Below are positions 6,589-13,709 of a stretch of DNA of 14,194 nt, piece by piece. The stretch lies in assembly GCA_039929265.1 (NCBI GenBank), contig JBDSRN010000007.1:1-14194 (forward strand). Direction: 5' to 3'. Within the stretch, counting starts at the first letter, position 1; every line of letters begins with the position of its first letter. The notes under the pieces are model-generated. The model had not been told where the DNA came from, did no database searches, and saw only the letters and a list, made by a program, of their open reading frames with translations. Position numbers and translations under genes: made by a program. This DNA is from ZC4RG30 sp039929265 (lineage in GTDB: Bacteria > Pseudomonadota > Gammaproteobacteria > Steroidobacterales > Steroidobacteraceae).

Positions 6589-6605
6589 ATCAGTCGCCTG
6601 ATATA
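6570..6605. promoter_or_regulatory. MarR-type operator: overlapping palindromes with three half-sites
   Basis: ACTGATAT (6578-6585), a central T at 6586 and ATATCAGT (6587-6594) form a perfect inverted repeat. The symmetry continues outward to ATCAGG (6570-6575) and CCTGAT (6597-6602), so 14 of 16 paired positions match across 33 bp. A second perfect palindrome, TATATCAG (6586-6593), spacer TCGC, CTGATATA (6598-6605), shares the middle half-site. The element sits between the divergent marR and efflux genes and overlaps -10 candidates for both directions. Its size and position are those expected of a MarR-family operator; the presence of three half-sites suggests more than one dimer can bind or that dimers compete. 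Confidence 0.8.
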
Positions 6606-6610
6606 GACAA
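6584..6610 (-). promoter_or_regulatory. Candidate promoter of the marR gene
   Basis: On the minus strand TATAAT (6589-6584) is a perfect -10, with TTGTCT (6610-6605) 15 bases upstream as a weaker -35. The -10 shares five bases with the oppositely directed efflux-operon -10, so the two promoters are face to face inside the operator. Start of transcription would fall near 6577, about 33 bases before the marR ATG. Confidence 0.45.
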
Positions 6611-6623
6611 CGACACTCGGTTC

Positions 6624-7736
6624 ATGCCGCACAATCACTTTTCCCGCACCTTGCCGATAGTGTGCTTCGCGCTGCTTTCGCTGTCGTGCGCGCGTGCGCA
6701 GCAACCACCCGCGCGGGCAGCCACTGCCGCCCTCACGGTCACCGCGACTACACTCGACAGCGCACCGCTCGCACGCTCGATTTCCGCCAGTGGTGGCATT
6801 TTCGCCTGGCAGGAAATCATCGTCGGCCCCGAGGTCGGCGGCTATCGCGTCGCCGCGGTGAACGTGGACGTGGGGGATCGCGTGCGCAAAGGCCAGGAGC
6901 TCGTGCGCCTCTCGTCCGACCTGCTGGATGTCGAAGTCGCGGCACGCCGCGCGAGCCTGCGACAGACCCAGGCGGACTTCGCCAATGCCGACGCCGCGCT
7001 GCGCCGTGGCACGGCGATATCCACCTCGGGGGCGCTGTCCGCCGCGGATCTGGATCGTCTGAAGGCGGAGCAGCTGTCTGCGCAGGCGCGTGTGCAGACG
7101 AGCGAAGCCGACCTGAAGACCTCCGAACTGCGCCTGCGCTATACGCGAGTCACCTCACCGGACGACGGCATCGTCACCGCGCGCTCGGTGAATGTCGGAG
7201 AGATCGCGCAGACCGGCGGCGAGATGCTGCGTGTGCTGCGCAAGGGTCGTGTCGAATGGCGCGCCGAGATTCCCGAGGCGCTCTTGCACAGGGTGAAGGC
7301 CGGGCAGACCGTACGCGTGTCCACCATCGACGGTGTGCAGCTGGAAGGCGAGGTGCGCGCCGTCGCTCCGACCCTCCAGACCAGCAACCGCACCGGACTC
7401 GTGTACGTCGACATCACCACGGCAAACAATGCGGCGCGCCCCGGCATGTTCGCGCGCGGCGAGATCACGACCGGCAATGAGGATGCGAAGCTGATGCCCG
7501 TCGCGGGCGTCGTGGTGCAGGACGGCTACAGCTATGTGTATGTGCTGCGCAAGAACGACACAGTCGAGCGGCGGCGCGTGCAGACCGGCACCGTGCGCGG
7601 CGCGGAAATCGAGATCACGCAAGGTGTGACGGTCGGCGAGCGCGTGGTGGTCAAGGGTGCCGGCTTTCTGAAAGACGGCGATCTCGTGCGCGTCAGCGAC
7701 AATCCGCCGGCCACCGCGGGCAAGCCCGCCAACTGA
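6624..7736 (+). CDS. RND efflux periplasmic adaptor subunit (membrane fusion protein)
   Basis: A 370-residue adaptor that links an inner-membrane RND pump to an outer-membrane channel. Residues 1-25 are a signal peptide (TLPIVCFALLSLSCARA) with an A-R-A signal peptidase I site; Cys22 does not sit in a good lipobox. The lipoyl half-motifs are visible around 58-95 (EIIVGPEVGGYRVAAVNVDV then GDRVRKGQ) and 168-200 (ELRLRYTRVTSPDDGIVTAR). An alpha-hairpin of about 65 residues, rich in Ala, Gln and Arg, lies between them, followed by beta-barrel (WRAEIPEALLHRVKAGQTV) and membrane-proximal domains. The ATG at 6624 is the only start near the signal peptide; in-frame codons farther upstream run through the operator and marR. 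It has no strong ribosome-binding site. It is followed after 7 bases by the permease gene. Confidence 0.95.
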   Translation: MPHNHFSRTLPIVCFALLSLSCARAQQPPARAATAALTVTATTLDSAPLARSISASGGIFAWQEIIVGPEVGGYRVAAVNVDVGDRVRKGQELVRLSSDLLDVEVAARRASLRQTQADFANADAALRRGTAISTSGALSAADLDRLKAEQLSAQARVQTSEADLKTSELRLRYTRVTSPDDGIVTARSVNVGEIAQTGGEMLRVLRKGRVEWRAEIPEALLHRVKAGQTVRVSTIDGVQLEGEVRAVAPTLQTSNRTGLVYVDITTANNAARPGMFARGEITTGNEDAKLMPVAGVVVQDGYSYVYVLRKNDTVERRRVQTGTVRGAEIEITQGVTVGERVVVKGAGFLKDGDLVRVSDNPPATAGKPAN

Positions 7737-7743
7737 GCACCTC

Positions 7744-10700
7744 ATGAATTTCGTCACCTGGGCGATCCGAAATCCGGTGCCCGTGATCATGCTGTTCATC
7801 GGGCTCACGCTCGCTGGACTGCTGGCCTTTCCGCGCCTCATGGTCCAGGCGCAGCCGGACATCGAGTTCCCGGGCGTCGTGATCACCGTCGCGTATCCGG
7901 GCGTGCCGCCGTCGCAGTTGGAGACCGAGGTCACGCGCAAGGTCGAGGATGCCATCTCGAACTTGCAGGGCATCAACCACATCAATTCGACGATCAACAA
8001 TGGCGCCTCGACCACGTTCGTCGAGTTCACATTCGAACGCGACATGGATCAGGCGACCGACGATTTACGCGATGCGATCACGCGCATCCGCTCGACCCTG
8101 CCGATCGATGCGAACGAGCCGATCATTACCCGCACCAACACCGCGGGCGATCCGGTCATCACCTTCGGCGTGAGCTCGGACAACCTCAGCGACACGGAGC
8201 TGTCCTGGTTCGTGGATCTCACGGTAATGCGCGAGATCACGGCAGTCAAAGGTGTCGGCGCGGTCAATCGCGTCGGTGGCGTCGCGCGCGAAATCGCCGT
8301 CGAGCTCGATCCGGATGGTATGGCATCGATGAACGTCACCGCAGGTGACGTGTCGCGCCAGCTGTTGCGCACGCAAGTCGAGCTGCCCGGCGGCGAGGGC
8401 CGCGTCGGTGGCCAGGAACAGAACGTGCGCACCACGGGCACGGTGAGCTCTGCGCAGGAACTGGCGGCCCTTCCGATTCCGCTCGCCGATGGCCGCAACG
8501 TGCGCCTCGATTCGATCGCGACGATCAAGGACCAGGCGGCCGAAGTACGCCAGCTCGCGTTGCTTGACGGCAAGCGCGTCATCGGCTTCCAGGTGATCCG
8601 CTCGTGGGGCGCGGGCGCGCTCGAAGTCGCCGAAGGCACGCGCGAGGCGGTGCGCAAGCTCCAGGAACGTAACCCGCAAGTGAAGATCGCGGAGATCAAC
8701 AGTACCGTGGAGTACATCCGCGAGTCGTTCGTGAGCTCGATGGAGATGCTGCTCGAAGGCGCGTTGCTCGCGATAGCGGTCGTGTGGCTGTTCCTGCGCG
8801 ACATGCGCGCGACGCTGATCTCCGCCATCACGCTGCCGCTTGCGATCATCCCGACCTTTGCCGCGATGTACCTGCTCGGCTACACGCTCAACATCCTCAC
8901 CCTGCTCGCGCTGTCGCTGGTGGTCGGCATGCTCGTCGACGATGCGATCGTCGAGGTGGAGAACATCCATCGTCACCTGCGCATGGGCAAGAAGCCGCTG
9001 CAGGCAGCCACCGACGCCGCGATCGAGATCGGCCTCGCCGTGGTGGCGACGACGCTCACGCTTGTCGCAGTGTTCGTGCCCGTTGCATTCATGAGCGGCA
9101 TGCCGGGCAAATTCTTCCGGCCGTTCGCGTTTACCGCCGCGGTCGCAGTGATTTTCTCGCTGCTGGTCGCACGTCTGCTTACGCCGATGATGGCTGCCTA
9201 TACCATGAAGGCGAACGAGGAGACCGAGTCCATTGGCAAGTTCAAGGCTCGCTATCTGGCCTGGGTCAACACGGCGCTGGCGCATCGGCGCATCACCCTC
9301 GGCATCGCGACGATACTGATGGTGGCGAGCATCAGCCTCGCCGCAGTACTGCCAACAGGCTTCGCACCTGCCGGTGACGTCGGGTTCGTCTTGCTGAACG
9401 CAGAACTGCCGCCCGGCGCACAATTGCAGGACACACGCGCGGCGAGCGAGCAGATCCGTGAACGCCTCGTCGGCATGAAGGAAGTCGAGCACGTCTACAC
9501 CGTGATCGGCAGCGGTGGCAACGTGCGCAGTGCGCGCATCACCATCATGCTAAGCCCCGCGGGCGATCGCGACATCAGCCAGCAGGACTTCCAGCGCACA
9601 TTGATGCCGAAGCTGCGCGACGTGCCCGGCGTGCGCCTGTCGTTCGGCGGTGGTGGTGGCGGACCTGGCGGCGGCAAGCTCTCGATCCAGCTCACGGGTG
9701 AAGACTCCGTTGCGCTCGCCATGGCGGCGACCTCGCTCGAACGCGACATGCGCACGCTGCCGAACGCCGGCTCGGTGACCACCACCGCGAGCCTGCTGCA
9801 ACCGGAGATCGTCGTGCGGCCATTGCCCGAGCGCGCCGCCGAGCTCGGCGTCAGCACCGACACGATAAGCACCGTCACGCGCATCGCCACCAGTGGCGAC
9901 GTATCCAACAATCTTGCCAAGCTCAACCTGCCCGATCGGCAGGTCCCGATCCGCGTTCGCCTCAACCCCGAGGCGCGCGGCAATCTGGACCGCATCAAGC
10001 AGCTCAACGTACCGGGGCGAAACGGCCCCGTGCCGCTAATGAATGTCGCGGATGTCTCTTTCGGTGCGGGGCCGGTGCAGATCACGCGCTACGATCGCAG
10101 TCGCAACATCAGCGTGTCGATGGATCTCAATGGCGCCTCACTCGGCCCGATGCTCGCGCTCGCCCGCAATCTGCCGACGATGAAGAACCTGCCCCCCGGC
10201 GTGCGACCGCTCGATTCCGGGGAAGCGGAATTCATAAAGGAGCTGTTCAGCGGTTTTGCGATCGCGATGATCGTCGGCATCTTCTGCATCTACGCACTGC
10301 TCGTGCTGCTGTTCCACGATTTCCTGCAGCCCATCACCATCCTGTCCGCCTTGCCGCCCTCCGCGGGGGGCGCGATCCTGTGCCTGTGGATCTTCAACTT
10401 CGAGCTGTCAATTCCATCGCTGATCGGCCTGCTGATGCTGATGGGCATCGTCACCAAGAACTCGATCCTGCTCGTGGAATACGCTGTCATGGCGCGCCGC
10501 GAGCACGGCCTGAATCGCAAGGAAGCATTGCTCGATGCCTGCTCGAAGCGCGCACGCCCGATCATCATGACCACGATCGCGATGGGCGCCGGCATGCTGC
10601 CGGTGGCGCTGGGGCTGTCGGGTGATTCGAGTTTCCGCTCGCCGATGGGCGTCGCGGTGATCGGCGGGCTCATTGCCTCGACTGGACTGAGTCTGTTCGT

Positions 10701-10830
10701 CGTGCCAGTGATCTACACGCTGGTCGATGATTTCGAGCACTGGGTGAAGAGGCGCTTCAGGCGCGGCGGCAAGCACGAGGCGGTCGGCATGCCTGCGGCA
10801 GAATTGCCATCCGAGCCAGCACCGAGCTGA
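7744..10830 (+). CDS. RND efflux permease (HAE-1/AcrB-like)
   Basis: A 1028-residue proton-driven inner-membrane transporter, the usual length for hydrophobe/amphiphile efflux RND pumps. It starts with the N-terminal first membrane helix (MNFVTWAIRNPVPVIMLFIG) and porter domain, repeats the architecture in its second half, and ends in a short charged tail. The proton-relay residues are present: Asp399-Asp400 in GMLVDDAIVEVENI (membrane helix 4) and Lys905 in LMGIVTKNSILLVEYA (helix 10). A loop at residues 635-644 consists of six Gly, one Pro and three Gly, in the second porter half. The start seven bases after the adaptor stop is the natural one. The operon has no outer-membrane factor gene, so a TolC/OprM-type channel must be encoded elsewhere. 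Substrate range cannot be deduced. Confidence 0.97.
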   Translation: MNFVTWAIRNPVPVIMLFIGLTLAGLLAFPRLMVQAQPDIEFPGVVITVAYPGVPPSQLETEVTRKVEDAISNLQGINHINSTINNGASTTFVEFTFERDMDQATDDLRDAITRIRSTLPIDANEPIITRTNTAGDPVITFGVSSDNLSDTELSWFVDLTVMREITAVKGVGAVNRVGGVAREIAVELDPDGMASMNVTAGDVSRQLLRTQVELPGGEGRVGGQEQNVRTTGTVSSAQELAALPIPLADGRNVRLDSIATIKDQAAEVRQLALLDGKRVIGFQVIRSWGAGALEVAEGTREAVRKLQERNPQVKIAEINSTVEYIRESFVSSMEMLLEGALLAIAVVWLFLRDMRATLISAITLPLAIIPTFAAMYLLGYTLNILTLLALSLVVGMLVDDAIVEVENIHRHLRMGKKPLQAATDAAIEIGLAVVATTLTLVAVFVPVAFMSGMPGKFFRPFAFTAAVAVIFSLLVARLLTPMMAAYTMKANEETESIGKFKARYLAWVNTALAHRRITLGIATILMVASISLAAVLPTGFAPAGDVGFVLLNAELPPGAQLQDTRAASEQIRERLVGMKEVEHVYTVIGSGGNVRSARITIMLSPAGDRDISQQDFQRTLMPKLRDVPGVRLSFGGGGGGPGGGKLSIQLTGEDSVALAMAATSLERDMRTLPNAGSVTTTASLLQPEIVVRPLPERAAELGVSTDTISTVTRIATSGDVSNNLAKLNLPDRQVPIRVRLNPEARGNLDRIKQLNVPGRNGPVPLMNVADVSFGAGPVQITRYDRSRNISVSMDLNGASLGPMLALARNLPTMKNLPPGVRPLDSGEAEFIKELFSGFAIAMIVGIFCIYALLVLLFHDFLQPITILSALPPSAGGAILCLWIFNFELSIPSLIGLLMLMGIVTKNSILLVEYAVMARREHGLNRKEALLDACSKRARPIIMTTIAMGAGMLPVALGLSGDSSFRSPMGVAVIGGLIASTGLSLFVVPVIYTLVDDFEHWVKRRFRRGGKHEAVGMPAAELPSEPAPS

Positions 10831-10833
10831 TCC

Positions 10834-10857
10834 GCGTCGTTGGCGCACCAACGACGC
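10834..10857 (+). terminator. Stem-loop just after the RND permease stop
   Basis: GCGTCGTTGG (10834-10843) pairs perfectly with CCAACGACGC (10848-10857) around a CGCA loop, three bases after the permease TGA. The 10-bp stem is stable but no T-run follows, so it probably ends or stabilises the efflux transcript without being a textbook intrinsic terminator. Confidence 0.5.
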
Positions 10858-10910
10858 AGCAGGGGAATCTGGCGACGGACAAGCCGGTGACTGGCGAGCG
10901 CAATTTCAAA

Positions 10911-10935
10911 CCCTGACGCGCCCGGCGCGTCAGGG
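10911..10935 (-). terminator. Stem-loop enclosing the pgl stop codon
   Basis: CCCTGACGCGC (10911-10921) and GCGCGTCAGGG (10925-10935) form a perfect 11-bp stem with a 3-base loop. The pgl TGA (10932-10930) is inside it. On the minus strand the stem is followed by TTTGAAATT, a weak T-rich stretch, which makes it the likely terminator of the zwf-pgl transcript. Confidence 0.55.
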
Positions 10936-11667
10936 TGACCAGTACACGTCCAGCGGGACTTGGGTCTGCGCGAGCACCGCACTGATTGGCAACGTTGTCG
11001 GAAGCCTCTGCGCATTGCGCTTCGCTTCGCGCAGCGCGCTCTGATACACCTGCCACTTGTGCTCGCCCGTGATGTGCAGGATCAGGCGGCGCGTCTGCAG
11101 CAGCGCCGCGAGGTTCAACGACAGCCGTTCGTACGGCTGCACGGAGGCCGTCATCGCGACGCATGCGGGCGACATGGCCGGATCGAGCGCGTCCTGCACA
11201 CCGGGCGACTGCGCAAACAGCGAAGCGAAGTGTCCGTCGTCACCCATCCCGAGTATCACCACGTCGAGCGGACGCGGCAGTGCCTGCAACGCATTCCACG
11301 CGAGGTCCGCGCCGGCGGCGGCACTGGGTGCGGCATTCTTCAACGGTACAAGACGCGCACGTGCTGCCGCGCCAACCAGCAGATGATCGCGCAACAGTTT
11401 TTCATTGCTGTCCGCAGAATCCGGATCGACCCAGCGATCATCCGCGAGCGAGATCGTGAGGCACGACCAGTCGAAGGCGATCCCGCGCAATTGCTCGAAG
11501 AACGGTATCGGCGTGCGACCGCCCGACAGAACCAGCGTCGCGCTGCCGCGATCCTGGCACGCCCCGATGAGCTCGGCACCCACATCATGCGCGAGTGTCA
11601 CCGCGAGCTCCCGCGTGGAGGCGGCCCGGTGCGCGCGTGGCTCCGCGCGACGCGATCCGAAGATCAC
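10930..11667 (-). CDS. pgl: 6-phosphogluconolactonase
   Basis: A 245-residue cytoplasmic enzyme that hydrolyses 6-phosphoglucono-delta-lactone to 6-phosphogluconate, the step after zwf. Family motifs are present: LSGGRTP (47-53), the phosphate-binding loop; LADDRWVDPDSADSNEKLL (74-92); and GMGDDGHFASLF (140-151), the active-site segment with His146. The family form of the last is GMGEDGHTASLFPG, so this copy carries Asp for Glu and Phe for Thr, and AQSPG in place of the usual PG ending. The start is a GTG at 11667-11665 that overlaps the zwf stop in GTGA, giving translational coupling within a zwf-pgl operon. The next ATG-type start would cut into the fold. Confidence 0.95.
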   Translation of the reverse strand: MIFGSRRAEPRAHRAASTRELAVTLAHDVGAELIGACQDRGSATLVLSGGRTPIPFFEQLRGIAFDWSCLTISLADDRWVDPDSADSNEKLLRDHLLVGAAARARLVPLKNAAPSAAAGADLAWNALQALPRPLDVVILGMGDDGHFASLFAQSPGVQDALDPAMSPACVAMTASVQPYERLSLNLAALLQTRRLILHITGEHKWQVYQSALREAKRNAQRLPTTLPISAVLAQTQVPLDVYWSP

Positions 11668-13121
11668 TGCTCGTCACTCCAGGCGAAACCGTCGCGGCTG
11701 AGCAGCGCGCTCGAAGCCGCGGGGCCCCACGTGCCAGCGGTGTAACCCTTGGGTTTCTCTTCGGCCTGTGCCCAGGCCTCGCGGATCGGATCGATCCAGC
11801 GCCACGCGGCATCGAGTTCGTCGCGACGCATGAACAGTGTGAGGTTGCCCTTCACGACATCCGTGAGTAAACGCTCGTAGGCATCGAGCTGACGTGTCTT
11901 GAAACTCTCGACGAGGTCGAGCGACAGGTCCACGGGCTTCAGGCGCATCACTTCACCGGGCGCCTTCGCGAGAATTGTGAGCGTGATCGCATCGCGCGGC
12001 GACAGGCCGATGACGAGCTGATTGCGCTGCGGCGCATGCGCCACGCCGAAGATCGAATACGGCACGTCGTCGAAGGTGATTACAATCTCGCTCATCTTCT
12101 CCTGCAGGCGTTTGCCAGTGCGCAGATAGAAGGGCACGCCGGCCCAACGCCAGTTGCCGATCTCCGCCTTGAGCGCGACGAAGGTTTCGGTGCCGCTGTC
12201 GGCCGGCACCCCCTCCTGCTCCGTGTAAGCGATCACCGGCTTGCCGCTCACGGCACCGGCTTTGTACTGCCCGCGTACCGTCTTCGTCGGCACGTCGGCA
12301 CCCGTGAGCGGACGCAGCGCACGCAGTACCTTCAGTTTCTCGTCGCGCACCGCATCGGGCATGCTGCTCGCGGGCGGCTCCATCGCGATGATGCACAGCA
12401 GCTGCAGCAGATGACTCTGCACCATGTCGCGCAGCGCGCCGGTCTGGTCGTAGAACGAGCCACGCGACTCGACACCAAGCTGCTCTGCGACGGTGATCTG
12501 CACGTAGCGAATACGTCCGCGGCGCCACAACGGCTCGAACAGCGCGTTGCCGAAGCGCAGCGCCATGAGGTTCTGCACTGCCTCCTTGCCGAGGTAGTGA
12601 TCGATGCGATAGATCTGATGCTCTTCGAAGATCGCACCGACGTGCTCGTTGATCTGCGTCGCGCTCGCAAAATCCTGACCCAGTGGCTTCTCGAGCACCA
12701 CGCGCGACTTCGGCGTCGCAAGCTGCGCGTGACCGATCCTGTCGCAGATCGCCGCGAACAACGTCGGCGCAGTCGACAGGAAAAAGATGCGCACGAACTC
12801 TTCGCGACCTTTCAGTACTGCGACGAAATCCGTGAGGCCCTGGTCACCCTGCGCGTCGGCCTGCACGTAGTGCAGCTTCTGACTGAAGGACTGCCAGCGC
12901 GCCGGCTCGAAATCATCGGCCGCGTGATTGCGGCATGTGGCTTCGACCAGTGCCACATAAGCCGCGCACGTGAGCGCGCTGCGCGCGGTGCCGATAATGC
13001 GCGACTCGGGTGCGACCTGGCCGGCCACGTCGCGGCGGTACATGGCTGGCAGCAGCTTGCGCATCGCGAGATCGCCCGTACCGCCGAACAGGATGAGATC
13101 GAAAACGCGTGCTTGCTCCAT
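11664..13121 (-). CDS. zwf: Glucose-6-phosphate 1-dehydrogenase
   Basis: A 485-residue NAD(P)-dependent enzyme oxidising glucose-6-phosphate to 6-phosphogluconolactone, entry to the Entner-Doudoroff and pentose-phosphate routes. The nucleotide-binding loop is LFGGTGDLAMRKLLPA (11-26), VLEKPLG (142-148) carries a conserved Lys, and RIDHYLGKEAVQNL (172-185) is the active-site signature with catalytic His and Lys. The length matches the bacterial family (about 490). MEQARVFDLILFGG is chosen as start; an in-frame extension to 13187 would run antisense through the DUF4112 gene and has no homology-like content. No good Shine-Dalgarno motif precedes the ATG. It overlaps pgl downstream and its start lies only 11 bases from that of the divergent DUF4112 gene, so its promoter must fall inside that gene. 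Confidence 0.97.
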   Translation of the reverse strand: MEQARVFDLILFGGTGDLAMRKLLPAMYRRDVAGQVAPESRIIGTARSALTCAAYVALVEATCRNHAADDFEPARWQSFSQKLHYVQADAQGDQGLTDFVAVLKGREEFVRIFFLSTAPTLFAAICDRIGHAQLATPKSRVVLEKPLGQDFASATQINEHVGAIFEEHQIYRIDHYLGKEAVQNLMALRFGNALFEPLWRRGRIRYVQITVAEQLGVESRGSFYDQTGALRDMVQSHLLQLLCIIAMEPPASSMPDAVRDEKLKVLRALRPLTGADVPTKTVRGQYKAGAVSGKPVIAYTEQEGVPADSGTETFVALKAEIGNWRWAGVPFYLRTGKRLQEKMSEIVITFDDVPYSIFGVAHAPQRNQLVIGLSPRDAITLTILAKAPGEVMRLKPVDLSLDLVESFKTRQLDAYERLLTDVVKGNLTLFMRRDELDAAWRWIDPIREAWAQAEEKPKGYTAGTWGPAASSALLSRDGFAWSDEQ

Positions 13122-13132
13122 CAGGTAATTGT

Positions 13133-13618
13133 ATGTCGAATGAGCGCATGAATACCCCCGACGATCCACGACTGCACCGCCTCGCACAGCTCACGCGCCT
13201 CCTGGATCAGGCATTTCGTATTCCAGGTACGCGCTGGTATTTTGGTTTCGAGGCGATTCTCGGACTCATTCCCGGGCTCGGCGATATATCGGGTGCGCTG
13301 TTCGGTGGCTATGGCCTGCTGCTGGCGCACCGCATGGGTGCTCCGGCCTGGCTGCTCGGGCGCATGTTGTTGAACCTCGGCGTCGACGCGATGGTGGGCG
13401 CGATTCCCCTCGCCGGTGACGTGTTCGATCTGGTTTTCAAAGCTCATGTGCGCAACCAGCAACTGCTGCGCGACTGGCTGGATTCCCCGCACAAGACGGC
13501 CCGCGCCAGCAAAGCCCTGTTGCTGGGCGGCTGCGCCGCACTCCTGCTGATGTTCGCCGGCAGCCTGTGGCTGGCTGTTGCGTGCATCGGCTGGTTGTTG
13601 CGGCACACCGCAGGATGA
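13133..13618 (+). CDS. DUF4112 domain-containing membrane protein
   Basis: A 161-residue protein matching the DUF4112 pattern: EAILGLIPGLGDISGALFGGY (48-68, two halves each with a Gly-Asp), RMLLNLGVDAMVGAIPLAGD and VFDLVFKAHVRNQQLL. The two IPxxGD segments are the family hallmark. A strong hydrophobic stretch near the C-terminus (LLLGGCAALLLMFAG and SLWLAVACIGWLL) is a likely membrane segment. No function is known for the family. The ATG at 13133 has AGG about 7 bases upstream; an ATG at 13148 (MNTPDDPRLHRL) is a plausible alternative, with an ATGAG motif nearby. It lies between zwf and edd, transcribed in the direction of edd, with 91 bases separating its stop from the edd start. Confidence 0.93.
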   Translation: MSNERMNTPDDPRLHRLAQLTRLLDQAFRIPGTRWYFGFEAILGLIPGLGDISGALFGGYGLLLAHRMGAPAWLLGRMLLNLGVDAMVGAIPLAGDVFDLVFKAHVRNQQLLRDWLDSPHKTARASKALLLGGCAALLLMFAGSLWLAVACIGWLLRHTAG

Positions 13619-13629
13619 TGATGAGGCAC

Positions 13630-13672
13630 TGTAAAGATTTGTCGTTACAACCTTGCGAAAGGCAATCTTTAC
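13630..13672. promoter_or_regulatory. Inverted repeats upstream of edd
   Basis: GTAAAGATT (13631-13639) and AATCTTTAC (13664-13672) are perfect 9-bp inverted copies separated by 24 bases, in the only gap before edd. Nested in it is TTGT-CGTT-ACAA (13639-13650). HexR of pseudomonads, the known regulator of zwf and edd, recognises TTGT-N7/8-ACAA, but the spacer here is four bases, so a HexR call is weak. It may be an operator for another regulator or a leader-RNA stem. I could not fix a convincing -35/-10 pair. Confidence 0.42.
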
Positions 13673-13709
13673 TTGCCGCGATGCTGCGCGCTGCGCTAGC
13701 GTGGCCGTG

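Noticed and set aside
6684..6701. Lipoprotein signal around Cys22 of the adaptor
   Set aside because: The residues before Cys (S-L-S) do not fit the L-[ASTVI]-[GAS]-C lipobox, while A-R-A just after it gives a good signal peptidase I site.
8065..9492. A 475-codon open frame antisense to the RND permease
   Set aside because: Composition is Arg/His/Ala/Asp-rich with no domain, as expected from the reverse strand of a high-GC gene; the permease on the other strand is certain.
12036..13151. A 371-codon plus-strand open frame opposite zwf
   Set aside because: It is antisense to a confident zwf and overlaps the DUF4112 start in another frame; no recognisable motif.
13122..13187. N-terminal extension of zwf beyond MEQARVF
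   Set aside because: The extra residues lie antisense over the DUF4112 N-terminus, and known enzymes begin close to the nucleotide-binding loop.
13639..13650. TTGT-N4-ACAA as a HexR operator
   Set aside because: The described HexR core has a 7-8 base spacer; the site is noted as an inverted repeat without naming the regulator.
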